From Flaccisagitta enflata (taxonomy: Eukaryota > Chaetognatha > Sagittoidea > Aphragmophora): a stretch of DNA of 64,000 nucleotides. This document shows positions 16,975 through 32,908 of this stretch, one piece after another. The position numbers were made by a program, and so were the translations under genes. Under the pieces are notes generated by a model. That model was not told the DNA's origin and ran no database searches. It saw nothing but the letters and a program-made list of their open reading frames with translations. The DNA is taken from contig OZ231127.1 in assembly GCA_965153355.1 (NCBI GenBank), positions 27,466,001 through 27,530,000 of the forward strand, read 5' to 3'. How positions within the stretch are numbered: the first letter of the stretch is position 1; the number at the start of each line of letters is the position of its first letter.

Positions 16975-17070
<96 letters not shown>
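16880..17070. repeat. Duplicated module ending in (CT)n, copy 2
   Basis: Matches 14972-15080 with a few substitutions. The module passes through TTGTCTG into CT units at 16981-17070, with fewer TCTG units than copy 1. Confidence 0.85.
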
Positions 17071-17071
<1 letters not shown>

Positions 17072-17128
17072 CGTTGGTATATGATAAATGGTATATGGTG
17101 TTAGAGTTGCCTGGAGGGGGCGGTGGGG

Positions 17129-18010
17129 GGGGGGCGGTGAGTCGGCATCGGCAACGGCATCGGTAGCGGCAGGTGTCAAGGACTTGGAGTTGATGGGCTT
17201 ATTGGTACAGTCGGCATCGGCATCGGCAACCGCGAGCATAAAGACTCTGATCATATGGTTAGAATCGGCAGTGGCATCGGCAGCGGCAGGAAGAAAGGTC
17301 ACAATCATAGTATATGCTGCAGCTGCGGCTGCGGCATCGGCAGTGACAGCGGCAGCAGCAGTAGTTATAAAGGTAGAGTAATCAAAGGCAACGACAGCAG
17401 GAAGAAGAGAGGTGATGGTCATATGAGTTGAGTCGGCAGCGGCATTGGCAGCGGCAGATAAGAAGATGATTATATAGCTATCAACATAATGGGCACACAG
17501 GTAGAGTTGGCATCGGCAAGTAGAAGAGTGATGGTTCCACCAGTTGAGTCGGCAGCGGCGGCGGCAGCGGCGGCGGCAGCGGCGGCGGCAGTGGCGGCGG
17601 TGGCAGTGGCGGTGGTGGCAGTGGCGGTGGCGGCAGCGGCGGCGGCAGCGGCGGCGGCAGCGGCGGCGGCAGCGGCAGCGGCAGGTATGAATGTCATGAG
17701 TTTACAGGGAGAGTCGGCAGCGGCATTGGCAAAGGCAGTTAAGAAGATGGGCAATTAGCCATTTGGGTGACATCTTTAGCGGCAGCGGCAGCGGCAGCGG
17801 CAGAGGCAGTGGCAGCAACAGCAGCAGAAGATAAGGGTTCAGTCGGCATTGGCAGCGGCAGCGGAAGATAGGATAGATAGAATAGATAGGATAGATAGTT
17901 ATGTAGCTCTGAAGGTAATGGGCATATGTACAGGTAGAGTCGGCATTGGCATTGGCAGCGGGAAGGAGTCGGGTATGGGTTGAGATTGTAGCAGCATCGG
18001 CAAAGGCAGG
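17129..18010. repeat. GC-rich GGCATC / GGCGGCAGC minisatellite clusters
   Basis: Hexamer and nonamer units of GGCATC, GGCAGC and GGCGGT occur in bursts (17137-17180, 17212-17235, 17266-17292, 17323-17365, 17551-17690, 17778-17830, 17841-17868, 17940-17965). Unique AG-rich spacers often contain a GAGTCGGCA lead-in. The orientation is the reverse of the CCGATG clusters at 13.4-13.7 kb. The Ala-rich open frames on both strands are repeat translation. Confidence 0.85.
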
Positions 18011-18177
18011 TGGGAAAGAGACAGAGAGCCAAAGGGCAGGAGCAATCCTTTTCCTCCTCAGTACATAGGAGAATGGAGATGATAAACTATCAGGAACGAG
18101 AAGGGAAAGAGAAATGAACCTTAGTTCCAACTGTTATGAAAAGGTAATGTAAATGGTCAGGGGCAAAGAGCAGGCTC

Positions 18178-18218
18178 ATTCCGGCTAATGCCCCTGCCCC
18201 CCAGGCTGGCTTTAAGTC

Positions 18219-18301
<83 letters not shown>

Positions 18302-18303
18302 AA
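18178..18303 (-). repeat. Inverted partner block, right copy, plus (AAAG)n
   Basis: CCGGCTAATGCCCCTGCCCC is the complement of the block at 13367-13395. AAAG units follow at 18219-18303. Confidence 0.75.
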
Positions 18304-19367
18304 AAACTAAAAAAACGAAAGTAAACCGTAAAGAATACTGACAGCTTCACAGATGGACGTGTGGAGTACTACTGACGGACATACAGACTGAGAGAATGAC
18401 GGATGGACAGACAGCAAGACAGCCAGCTGGACAGCTAGGGAGACAGATGGGCAAGAATTTCAAAAGCAAAAGTAATCGTGTATGATTCCGCTTTTAATTC
18501 TGGTCTGCTTTCTGATGATTAATGACCAACGTCACTTAAGCTTTCACACTCGCCAACTTTTTTTAAAAAGCTTTTTTCTATTTCACGCAAGTTCCATTAC
18601 GATGGTCTGTTGGTAACTCTCGCTGGATATCTCGACTTTGACCATACATTTTCACTACATGTTGCTCAATGAGCATGCTCATATTTTTTTTTTCATTTCA
18701 GTGTTAACGTAACTATTTTATACGTGAGATCATCAAAGCTCAATAGCATGCCAATTTCCTGCTCTTATTTCAATGTGAAGATCGCGTGGTAATCAGGTTA
18801 TATGTCATAAGCTTGCCGCTTCTCTGAAGCCTGAATAAGAATGATAACACTATCTCATGGCTTTGTAATGAATACATGGAGAGTTAGATCGAGTTGGATC
18901 AAAGCCGGATGCACGGTTACCCGTCGCGTGAGTGGTCCAGTTCCAATAATTGTGTCACACCTGTTAGTTAGTGTAGTCCAGTCTAAATTAGTCAGTTCAG
19001 CACCAACACTGGCAGCATACCTGATGAGAAGACGCAACACTGCGCCGCGAAATAACTAGGCAGCTATTGGAAACAATATTCCGCAAATGAAACGTTTTTG
19101 TCGATAATATAAATAGGAATCCCATCGGAAGAGAGTGGATCCTCAACGCGATTCCTAAAATCCCCCAACATATCTTTTTCCGCACAATTGAGATTGAAAC
19201 CATTAATTGTTGCTTTGCCAGAATAACAATTATTTATCGAGAATTTTCTTTTATGTTTTCTTACATCCTTTGGCGCGTGTAAAGTAAGAATTTTACAAGC
19301 TGCAATATGCAAATCAGCGTGAAAATTGGGAGGTTGAGATTATGCACGTTAAAAACAATTTGACGTT
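18304..19367. other. Intergenic sequence, nothing recognised
   Basis: No gene, RNA or repeat recognised. The short opposite-strand frames around 18841-19059 have no domain signature. Confidence 0.5.
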
Positions 19368-19470
19368 TTTAGATGCATCCGCCAGGAACGCATCTCTATA
19401 AGAGGGTCCGTCTGTCCGTCCGTCCGTCCGTCCATCCGCCCGTCCGTCCGTCCATCCGCCCGTCCGTTAC
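19368..19470 (+). repeat. R1 dispersed repeat, left-end variant
   Basis: TTTTAGATGCATCC hairpin start, CATCTCTATAAGAGGGTCC, then (GTCC)n with CATCCGCC variants. Confidence 0.65.
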
Positions 19471-19732
19471 GCCTGTGCAAAAACCGCGCTTCTCGGCTGT
19501 TTTTGGCCACGGTGAGATCCTACACTGAAACAAATGATCGACCAACATGTTTTGGGAGTCTTTTCACCCGTCTGTTTGTCCATCTGTCTCTCCTTACATA
19601 TGTCACATGATCAATACATGCTGAGACACAGCCCGGACGCATCGTTGCCCGGTAGGGCTTGTTGTAAGATCGTTCTTGAATTGCAAGTAATTTTCGAAAG
19701 TGCAATACATAATTGAATCTTTACGCATGTCC

Positions 19733-20150
<418 letters not shown>

Positions 20151-20401
20151 GCGCACCATCTCTAGCTTCTTGTCTTTCTGCTCCTTTTCTTTCTCTATTC
20201 CATTCTTCTCTTCTTTTTTGTTCTCCCCTTCGTTTTCTTCGCTCCATTGGACTTTATGACGGGCGCCATGCGCCTTCGTGCAGAAACGCCACAAAGATTC
20301 CGACTTTTTTTCAATATTGCCTTCGTCCTGAAAAACAACCACAAAAGTCCTCACGAATACACCAAAAGAATTGCTTTTATTTATGCGGTTTTCAGCAAAG
20401 G

Positions 20402-20402
20402 C

Positions 20403-20464
<62 letters not shown>

Positions 20465-20545
20465 CCACAACCACAACCACAACCACAACCACAACCACAA
20501 CTAAAACTAAAACTAAAACTAAAACTAAAACTAAAACTAAAACTA

Positions 20546-20628
<83 letters not shown>

Positions 20629-20640
20629 ACAACAACAACT
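20402..20640. repeat. Compound (CAA)(CCACAA)(CTAAAA)(CAA)(CAGCAA) array
   Basis: CAA units at about 20402-20464, then CCACAA hexamers (to about 20500), CTAAAA hexamers (to about 20548), CAA again and CAGCAA hexamers (about 20598-20626). Each hexamer looks like a point variant of two CAA units that was itself amplified. Confidence 0.9.
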
Positions 20641-20784
20641 TTATTGACGCCATTGGAAGTTGCAACATCATTCGTTTTAGTACGCAGTTAAATCACCGTT
20701 ATTTACATTCTGCAGTTTGAAAAAGGTGCAATAACTTCTTGAGTGCGTTTGTTGTGAAGGTAATAAGAAAAAACAGAGACAAAC

Positions 20785-21005
<221 letters not shown>

Positions 21006-21775
21006 CGAGAAAAATATAAATAAGGCTGAAAGGAAGATAGATTTAAGGCAAGAAAGAACAGAAGAACCGAAGTAAAGACAAAGTTTTGGGTTCAATGTTT
21101 GGATTTAGTTTCTGCAATTTTCCCTTTCTCTGTTCATGAGGCAGACGGTCGGTGTTTCCTCATGGTTCACATCAGCTGCTCTTTCGTTTTTCTGTATCTC
21201 AAATGTTCATAAAATGATTTTTGCTTATCTTACGTTCTTTCTAAAAAAAAACTTTATTTTCTCAGCCGCGGTTCTTTAGTGTACCCCGTCCCTTTTCCAA
21301 ACATCACGTCCCAAAATACTCTCTTCCCTCTCGCGTGTTTTCCATCTATCTTTCCTCTCTCAATTTTCAACACTTCCATCCAAAAATACTTTTCTCCTTT
21401 TCCTCCAGTGTTTTCCGATCCGCCCTTTCTGTTTCCAAATTCTACATCCAGAAATACTTTCCTCGTTTCTCTCTTTCTTTTCTCTTCCCAAAACACTACG
21501 TCCAGAAGCGATACTTCCTCCATTCTTCGCTCCTTCCTTTTCCTCGGGAATGTTTTTCGCTCTTTCCCGTTTTCCTTTCTTTCCTTTCTTTCCTTTCTTT
21601 CCTTTTTTTTTCCATCTCTCTGCGATTCTTCGCCTTCTTTGAGGCTTTCAACATTGGCCTTGTTTAGCGCCTTTTCGGCCTCGTCTTTTGGCAAGGAAAT
21701 GGAAAGGGAATGTTTTGGTCCATTTGGATTAACGTCGTCACACGGAAAAAGAGGTGGAAGGAATAGGGGGATGGT
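21006..21775. other. Pyrimidine-rich intergenic sequence, diffuse repeats
   Basis: Blocks with TTTTCC, CAAAACATC or CAAATTCTACATCCA and then AATACTTTCCTC recur every 60-70 bases between 21290 and 21540, suggesting an old minisatellite. Open frames on both strands lack any domain. Confidence 0.5.
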
Positions 21776-21779
21776 TGGA

Positions 21780-21995
21780 AGGAAGAAGAAGAAGAAGAAG
21801 AAGAAGAAGAAGAAGAAGAAGAAGAAGAAGAAGAAGAAGAAGAAGAAGAAGAAGAAGAAGAAGAAAAGAAAAAGAAAAAAAGAAGAAGAAGAAGAAGAAA
21901 AAGAAAAAGAAAAAGAAAAAGAAAAAGAAAAAGAAAAGGAAAAAGAAAAAGAAAAAGAAAAAGAAAAAGAAAAAGAAAAAGAAAAAGAAAAAAAA
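21780..21995. repeat. (GAA)n then (AAAAAG)n purine arrays
   Basis: GAA units at about 21780-21865, AAAAAG hexamers at about 21897-21990. Confidence 0.93.
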
Positions 21996-22200
21996 GAACA
22001 GTCATAACAACACGTAAAAATGAGAAGGAGATGAAGAAAAAGGAATAAGGGGCACATTAGAGAGAGAGAGATGGTGTTCGTAACGAATGGAAAAATGGGG
22101 AACAGAATGAAAAGGTCTGATGGACTGAAATAATCTAAAGCGGAAATGCCAGGATTGCCAGGTGGATACGTTATATGCTGGACATGTGTTGGACTCCATT

Positions 22201-22202
<2 letters not shown>

Positions 22203-22282
<80 letters not shown>
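22203..22282. repeat. (GA)n microsatellite
   Basis: About 40 GA units. Confidence 0.97.
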
Positions 22283-22283
<1 letters not shown>

Positions 22284-22464
22284 AGAAAGATAGCTTTTCA
22301 ATTGAAATTGGAGCAGTAATAGTTAAAGTAATGCCCAACAGATAATAACCTTTTTATTTTCATGGGATTAACATGAATGACATTTATCAAACAAGTCTCT
22401 TTTCTGACCTATGTGTAAGTAACACAAGGCCAACACCTATTAGTCGCGTACGAGACTTACTGAT

Positions 22465-22635
22465 TGACTTTGAATGACTTAGAATGACTTAAAATAACTT
22501 AGTACACTCTAAAATGAATTAAAATGACTTAAAAAAATGAAACTGATAAAAAAAGTAAAAGTGTGACGGACAGACCGACGGACGGACGGACGGACGGACA
22601 AAGCGGGGTGTAGAGTCGCGTGCACGCGACTAATC
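22465..22635 (-). repeat. 12 bp degenerate repeat next to an R1 fragment
   Basis: GAATGACTTA-type units at 22465-22535. Then an R1 right-to-left copy: (GGAC)n at 22566-22600 and the terminal hairpin GTCGCGTGCACGCGAC at about 22614-22630. Confidence 0.65.
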
Positions 22636-24060
22636 ACCCGTTGCGATTTTGCTTTGCGCCCTTTAAAAACAACGATTCAACTTCTGCGTAAAGTCACAAA
22701 GGCACCAGCAGAGATGCCCGCTGGTAAAAACAAACAACAAAGACCGAAATATCAAACCCCGAAGTGCGATGAGGAATTTAATGAATTTCACGAATATTCT
22801 CGATTCGTTGTTCACATCGGAGTGACAAGTGAATGATTTAGGGGTAGCGAAAAGGGGGTTGGGAGAGGGAAGAGAAAAGAGGAAATTTAGAAAGATCTAT
22901 TCGCTCAATAAATGACTTTGTAAGGGTGAACGGAAACAGATGATTTTTTTTTCTGCTAATGCCGCTCTTCACCACTTGGCGACTTTCACCGTGCATCTGT
23001 TGATTTTCTACCATCACATCCACACTTACTTTGTTTAATTGTAAATCGCGAAGTAGTATTTCTTTTTGATGAAAATCCTTTAGTTGGAAATCTATCGATT
23101 TTAAGTTTTAGATTGCTTGTCGCTATGACTAATTCTTATATGTAAGCTCTAAATCAAGGGATATCCATTTAAGGATGGATTTAAGCCCAGGATTTTACTT
23201 CGCGAATCAGTCGAGTGTGCATCCTGCGTTTGCACGATACACGCCGTAGGATGGAAACTTCCAGAGATGGCTCGACTTGGTAATCGATTAGATAAGCCTT
23301 ACTTCTTATTTTTTTTTAGATAACTCTCCTTTTCCCAATCCTTATTTCAACTTTTACCAATTTGTGCTGTTTTTGCACCAGGCTTCTTCGTTTCTACTCA
23401 ATTACTCATGAGTGACCAGAAAAATCCCTTACCAGACGTTCATTTAACTTACAGACAGCCACCCTTATCATCCTGAATAACCGTAAAGAAATATCCTCTT
23501 TTCCATCTTCCCTCTCCCTTTTTCTCCTCCGCTTACCACCCTTACCTTAAAAACAAAAGACGTCAAAAATTTGTTGAACATTGCCCCATTCTCCTCTTCA
23601 ACCACCACATTCATTTTCCCTTCTGCCTCACAGCCTGCATAGATTCGTTTTCTTCAACTTCCTCGACCAGCTCTTCTTCTTCCATCAGTCGTCCTCTCTT
23701 CCTAACAGCCTGCGATTCTCCTCCTCTTCAACCATCAAAATCATCTTCTTCTGTTTCTCAAAACCTGTCATCTTCTTCCTCCTCAACCACCTCGACCATT
23801 TCGTCTTCTCTTCCTGCCTTCATTCGTCTTTCCACAATGCTTGCCCCCGTTATCTCAAGTCTAGACGAGATCTACTGTATCTTCTCTCCCTCACAACTAG
23901 CCATCCTTTTGCTCCTCAACTACCTCCATCGTCTCTTTTTCTCCCACCAGATATCTTCTCTTCCTCACAACCTGCCAACAGATCGATTTTTCTTCCTCAC
24001 CTTCACCCGACTTTCACCTTTCGCGTCTTCACTTCATCCATTTTTCTCTTTCTTTTTTTT
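22636..24060. other. Intergenic sequence, pyrimidine-rich after 23500
   Basis: No gene recognised. The Ser/Phe/Leu-rich frames from 23581 are low-complexity pyrimidine translation. Confidence 0.5.
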
Positions 24061-24065
24061 TTACT

Positions 24066-24067
24066 CA

Positions 24068-24158
<91 letters not shown>

Positions 24159-24160
24159 TT
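24066..24160. repeat. (TTTC)n microsatellite
   Basis: About 24 TTTC units. Confidence 0.96.
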
Positions 24161-24689
24161 TCTTTCATTCCCTCTCTTTCTTCTTTGTTTTTCTTCTTCT
24201 TTTACTTTTTTCTTATTTTCCTCCATTCTGATATTTATTCATGTTTTCCTCCTTCGCCTCTTCTTTCCCACACCTCTCCGCCCTCCACCCTCCATCCCTA
24301 ACTTCTCCGCTACCATCATATTCTTAGTCGGGCAACTCAGATTTTGCAACTCGGAATCTTTTTTTTCGCGGGAAGGAAAAGAGAAGAAAAATCATTTTTC
24401 TCTGTTTTGGCATTTTTTTGGAGATTTGTTGATCCGTCTCTGAAAGCGATGGAATGCCGTCTTTTTGCCATTCCTTTTCTGGTGGATGTCGATTTGCAGA
24501 AAATGGAATATAATCGCTCGTCGTCTGCTTTCTGTTTCCGGTGTTATATAACGAAGTTTGCTGATTTCGTCCATGTGGTCAAAGTCGTAATACTCAATAA
24601 CGAATACGTTGATTCATAGACATGAAAAAAGTATTTTCCCTCGTTGGCCTTTTAAAGTTTTTTTTAGTCGTCTTTGGGCGTCTTTTGGC

Positions 24690-24950
24690 GTCATTGGGCA
24701 CTTTGTGCACTACTTACCCTGCCCAAATGAATAGTAGACCTACTTTACCACTGCCCCTGCGGCCCTGCCCACCCGCACGCGACTTGGGTAGACGTGTATC
24801 CGGCCTTGTTTTTAGTCGCGGATACGCGTCTCTAGAACTTGCCGTGTCGGTCGGTAGGAAATATTGTTACATTGCGAGCAGTTTTTGCATTACGGCTCCT
24901 GCCGAACCGTCCGCGACTGTCTTGCCGTGTATCCGGCCCTGTTTATATAG
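24690..24950 (+). repeat. Two R1 copies in tandem
   Basis: The first copy ends in GTATCCGGCCTTGTTT near 24811. The second begins at once with TTAGTCGCGGATACGCG and ends in GTATCCGGCCCTGTTT near 24948. The second copy has lost most of the GTCC core. Confidence 0.7.
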
Positions 24951-25057
24951 ATTACCTGGCAAACTTTAACTTTTAGAAGAAGCTTTGTTTTTCATCGATG
25001 ACAATAAAAAGCATGATTGTATTGATACAATGATACATACTTAAAAGATTACGATCA

Positions 25058-25073
25058 TAGATAGATAGATGGT

Positions 25074-25118
<45 letters not shown>

Positions 25119-25119
25119 G

Positions 25120-25152
<33 letters not shown>

Positions 25153-25153
25153 C

Positions 25154-25232
<79 letters not shown>
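25058..25232. repeat. (GATA)n microsatellite
   Basis: About 43 GATA units with a break (AACAAGATA) near 25151. Confidence 0.97.
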
Positions 25233-28047
<2,815 letters not shown>

Positions 28048-28141
28048 AAAAAAGGAGGAGGAGGAGGAGAGGAAAGAGAAAAGTAAAAGTAAGGATCAAC
28101 GTTTTAGGGGCAAGAATAGCACTAAGTAAGGAAATTGAGCA

Positions 28142-28660
28142 GGGCTGCGGCCCCAAGGCCGATGTCCTGTAGGACACAGGGGTGAATTTCCTTACGTCCT
28201 GAGAAGGCAAATTTTAGGCCTTTGGGGCAATTTTCCGTGATATTCAATGGGAGTTACATATTTTCTTCAATTTTTTGTCATTTTTCCATGTTATTCAATG
28301 AGGATTTCATTTTTTACTAGTCCTTTATGTAATCCAATTGCAATTTTGCATTTTTTTCATTTTTTCTTAATTTTCCATGTTATTGAATAGGAAGTTTGTA
28401 TTTTGTCATTTTCCCATGTTATTCAATGGGAAGTTTGCATGTTGTTATTTTCCCATGTTATTCAATGGGAAGTTTGCATTTTGACATTTTCCCATGTTAT
28501 TCAATGGGAATTTGAGAATTAAGAAGCTTCGGGGGGGGACGGACGGACGGACGGACGGACGGACGGATGGACGGACGGACGGATGGACGGACGGACGGAT
28601 GGACGTAAGGAAATTCACCCCTGTGTCCTACAGGACATCGGCCCTTTGGGGCCGCTGCCC
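28142..28660. mobile_element. R2 element A: TIR-bounded, GGAC core
   Basis: Inverted ends of about 58 bases: GGGCTGCGGCCCC at the left and GGGGCCGCTGCCC at the right, both with GATGTCCTGTAGGACACAGG or its complement inside. The interior has six degenerate units of about 39-45 bases with CCATGTTATTCAATGGGA (28239-28510), then a (GGAC)n core at about 28538-28605. No open frame of note. There is no short target duplication; a 65-base flank is repeated instead. Confidence 0.8.
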
Positions 28661-28928
28661 AAAAAGGAGGGGGAGGAGGAGAGGAAAGAGAAAAGTAAAA
28701 GTAAGGATCAACGTTTTAGGGGCAACGTTTTACAGCCTATTGATTAAGCGAAATTCTGGTAGCTCGCTCGTTGAACACCACAGACTGATTAAATAGATAC
28801 CAGTTTAATTCTTTTCACAGCCCACTGTCATTTTGTTTTCATTTCACAACTAATCTGTTTTGTTTTGTTTGTCTTTTTTCTTTGTTTGTTTTTTTAATGT
28901 GTTTTGTTTTGGTTCTTTATTCTTTTTT

Positions 28929-29670
28929 GGGCAGCGGCCCCGAAGGGGACGAAGTCCTGTAGAACACAGGGGGAATCTGTCCGTCCGTCCGTACGTCCGT
29001 CCGTCCGTCCCCCCCCCCGCCCCACCCTCGGCTTTGTCTCCTTTGGGGCCCAAATCCAAACTGTATGGCCCAAATCCGAGCAAAATGGTCCAAATCCGCC
29101 CAAAATTGGCCAAATCCAGGCAAAATGGCCTAAGACCAGGTAAAATGGGCCTTATCTGGCTAGAAAACCTGAATTCTGGCCTGAGTTCTATCATCTTGGC
29201 CCCTTAAACTTAGATTCTGGCTTCAAAAACCCACATCCAAGCCTTAGAGACCCAGATCCTGACCTTTGGGACCCAGATTCTGACCTCCAAGACCTAGGTG
29301 CTGGCCTAAAAGACCTAAATCCTAGCCTCAGAGGACCAAATCCTGACCTCAGAAACTGAAATCCTTGCCTCTGAGACCAAGAAATTGGTCTCTGAGACGC
29401 AGATTCTGGCCTCAGAGACCCAGATCCTGGCCTGCTCCTGCCTCAACTTAATCTACAAACTATACAAAAATGGCAAGGGTACCATTGTCCATATTCTGCC
29501 TTTTGTCAGTTCTCCTTGATATTCAATAAAAATTTGAATAACAGGGCATCCTGGACAGAAGGAAGGCAAACAGGACAGACGGACGGACGAACGGATGGAC
29601 GGACGGACGGACGGACGGACAGATTCCCCCTGTGTTCTACAGGACTTCGTCCCCTTTGGGGCCGCTGCCC
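28929..29670. mobile_element. R2 element B: TIR-bounded, GGAC core
   Basis: Left end GGGCAGCGGCCCCGAAGGGG, right end GGGGCCGCTGCCC. Inside each is GTCCTGTAGAACACAGGGGG or its complement, then GTCC/GGAC units. The interior (29035-29440) is made of roughly 20-30 base degenerate units of the type CCCAGATCCTGGCCT or CCAAATCC. A GATATTCAATAAAAATTTG block before the right core matches element A. Confidence 0.82.
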
Positions 29671-29760
29671 TGCTCCCTCTTAACCTTCATCACTTCCTAC
29701 TCAAGCAGGGCACGGGTACCGCTGACCACTTACTGCCTTTGGGCTGCTATTTAAGAGTCA
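29671..29760 (+). repeat. R2 right extension
   Basis: TGCCCTGCTCC ... AAGCAGGGCA with GTACCGCTGACCA. The same block follows R2 right ends at 55245-55305 and near 57182-57240, and lies inverted at 56593-56665. Confidence 0.7.
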
Positions 29761-30012
29761 TTAACCCTTTTTATTGTAGAAACTGTCTGGATTTTGGAGA
29801 AAAAAAACCTAATCGTGCAGGATGATTGTACGAAGAGGTATTTCTGGCTTGTTTGTATCCTTTCGACCCACTTTTTGTTGGTAAATCGCCCGTGTTATCA
29901 CCCATGACCTCGGTGAGGCTGAGTGCCCCCTTTTGTCTGGCTCGAGTAAAAGGTACAACAATTTCGTGAACTTTTGACTTCCACGAGGTCTTCCTCCTCT
30001 CTGGGCACTTTC

Positions 30013-30310
<298 letters not shown>

Positions 30311-30479
30311 TGAAGGATAAGAGGAGTTTGGCCGGCAATGGAGGAAAGAATCTCGAAATGGGATTCCAAGAAAAGAGATGAAATCCGAAAGAAATGGGAA
30401 CAAGAAAGTGAAGAGCGATGGAGGAAGCGAAGAAAGATGGAAAGAAAGAGCAAAGAAAGGCGGAAAGAAAGAGGAATGA

Positions 30480-30560
30480 GAGAAGGAAAGAAAGAAGGCA
30501 AGAAGGAAGGAAAGAAAGAAGACAAGAAAGAAAAAAAAGAAAGAAACAAAGAAACAAATA

Positions 30561-30624
<64 letters not shown>

Positions 30625-30729
30625 ATGAATGAATGAATGAATGAATGAATGAATGAAAGAAGAAAAGAAACAAGGAAAGAATGAATGAAAGAAAGAAACA
30701 GAAAAAAAAAGAAAGAAAGAAAGAAAAAG

Positions 30730-30800
<71 letters not shown>

Positions 30801-30905
30801 AAAAAGCAAGGAAGGAAGGAAGGAGAGAAGAAAAGAAAGAAGGAAAGAAGTAAAAAAAGGAAGAAAGGAAGAAAGGAAGAAAGAATGAAAAAAAAGAAGC
30901 AAAGG
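30480..30905. repeat. (AAAG)n, (AATG)n and (AAGG)n arrays
   Basis: AAAG units at 30560-30625 and 30715-30805, AATG units at 30622-30656, and imperfect AAGG/AAAG elsewhere. Confidence 0.93.
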
Positions 30906-31027
30906 AGAAAAGAAAGCGGGAAAGGAGGAAAATGGCTGGAGGAAGAAAAGAAATTCCTAATGCCGAGAAAAACCTCAAAATGTCAGTCAATGACTTCAGG
31001 ACCGGCAAAACAGAAAGGTGTGTGTGT

Positions 31028-31353
<326 letters not shown>

Positions 31354-31538
31354 GTCTGTGTGCCCCTACGTCTGTGTGTCTGTGACTGTTTGTCTATATG
31401 TTCGATCAGCTTTTAATCTTTGAGATGGTTACTTGGTTTCCTGATTGAGAATACACCACTCGCCAAGAGGTTTATAGTCTGGTGATTTTGAAAAGGGTAA
31501 ATTCATCATTTAAGACTTGATGAATGCGCGGTTTTTGG

Positions 31539-31546
<8 letters not shown>

Positions 31547-31578
<32 letters not shown>
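31547..31578. repeat. (GA)n microsatellite
   Basis: About 16 GA units. Confidence 0.95.
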
Positions 31579-31580
<2 letters not shown>

Positions 31581-31664
31581 TCATCTTTGGCCTCGACCTC
31601 TTTGACGCCGAGATTTTATCTCCTTTTAGAGAAAATGGCTCAAAAGTGGAGGACGAAATGGAGA

Positions 31665-31842
31665 GAACAAATTCCGTTGCGAAGACTGGCTGAGGTTGTT
31701 ACTTGAAACGAGAAACAAGTGATACAATTGGTTGCAGGGGACAGGCTGAAGTTGTGACTATGTAGTTAAGAAAAATAAGTGTTACAATTGGTTGCATAAT
31801 TGGCAAAGATTTTTGAGAGACGAAATTCCGTTGCAAAGACTG
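31665..31842. repeat. Approximately 100 bp satellite, left part
   Basis: Units with GGCTGAGGTTGTTAC, GTGATACAATTGGTTGCA and TTGCAAAGACT; starts at 31689 and, in a shortened unit, 31744. The array stops at 31842 after GCAAAGACTG and resumes at 37258. Confidence 0.8.
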
Positions 31843-31844
31843 TA

Positions 31845-32820
31845 AGTAAGTAAGTAGTAAGTAAACATCTATTTCTCTGGAACATACATGTGGGAGGGAC
31901 GCATTTGCATATTATTCAGAGGGGATCACAAATAAGCCATAAATCCAAAATGAGTACAATTCAGAATGCAGGTGGAATAAAACGACAATCCTTGAGTACA
32001 GTTTGCGGGTAATCAATTTCAGCTCGAGGAGATTACACAGTATTATCAACAAAATATGTTCCACAAAAACAGTATAGGAAGCTTGAAGGTTTGCAATCCG
32101 GAGGGTGTTAATTATATTGTTTGTGTAGTAAAAGACAAAGTTCAACTTGCTGTAGGGGCATCATAGGTAAGGTAAGATGCAGAAAGAGACTCCGGGTATG
32201 GGCCTACACACATGCAGTAATAAGGCAGGTAGTTACTACCCACCTCACTAATGCATGCATGTAAACCAATAACCGACTTCTAACTGCACCACCATAATAA
32301 CAAAGACATGTAAGGTTTGATAATGTGATCTGTTCAGTCCTGATTGTTTTATACTTGATAGATTTACGCTGTCGGATTACTTTTCCATTTTCGTAGTGTG
32401 AATTTGGACGGGTTTGTAGTTTGTAGAGCGACCCAAACGCCCCCTACGCCAGGGTTGCGATTTAGAAAATCTAAGTAGGAGGGAAGCAGACTTAGATGTA
32501 GGTCACAATTTAATTTTGAGCTTTTAATAGTAAAGTCTGCATGTCTGTTGGATAGGGTTTAAAAACATGGTGCTCAATTCCCAGTCCGTACACTTCCATT
32601 AAGAACATTTAGAACCTCACAAATCACAAGTTTTAGCCACCACTAAGGGTGAACGCCATAAACTAATTTAAAAACATGCTTTAATTTAACATTATAAAAA
32701 GTTTTAGCCAACCACAAGTAAAAGAACAAGTGGTTGAGTGCCATTATTGTTGCCACCCCAAGGGGTGTGAGCTGGTGTTTCTTTTATTCTAATAATCTTA
32801 ACTTATGGTTGAAGTGGTTG
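31845..32820 (-). other. LINE-2 3' UTR (outer part)
   Basis: No open frame or recognised motif. Assigned to the LINE only because it lies between the interrupted satellite halves. Confidence 0.5.
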
Positions 32821-32908
32821 ATTCCTTAGAATTGGAGTCGTTATTCCTTAGAAATCGAGTTGTTGTTCCTTAAAAGTGAAGTCGTTGTTCCTTAGAATTG
32901 GAGTCGTT
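32821..32908 (-). repeat. 22 bp tandem repeat, four units, in LINE-2 3' region
   Basis: Four consecutive 22-base units of the type TTCCTTAGAATTGGAGTCGTT starting at 32821, 32843, 32865 and 32887; the first and last are nearly identical. Confidence 0.85.

Noticed and set aside
17088-17758. Ala-rich 'proteins' on both strands
   Set aside because: GC-rich hexamer repeat open in several frames at once.
20501-20548. Telomere-like (TTTTAG)n on the minus strand
   Set aside because: Not the animal TTAGGG repeat; embedded in CAA repeats and explained as a variant of them.
21254-22057. 267-codon and 242-codon opposite frames
   Set aside because: Pyrimidine- or purine-rich strand; Phe/Ser or Lys/Glu runs; no domain.
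23581-24301. 216- and 154-codon frames
   Set aside because: Low-complexity pyrimidine sequence; two overlapping frames of the same composition.
24622-24969. 115-codon frame
   Set aside because: Lies across two R1 repeat copies.
28860-29207. 115-codon frame over element B
   Set aside because: Follows the degenerate interior units of a non-coding repeat; frames are open on both strands.
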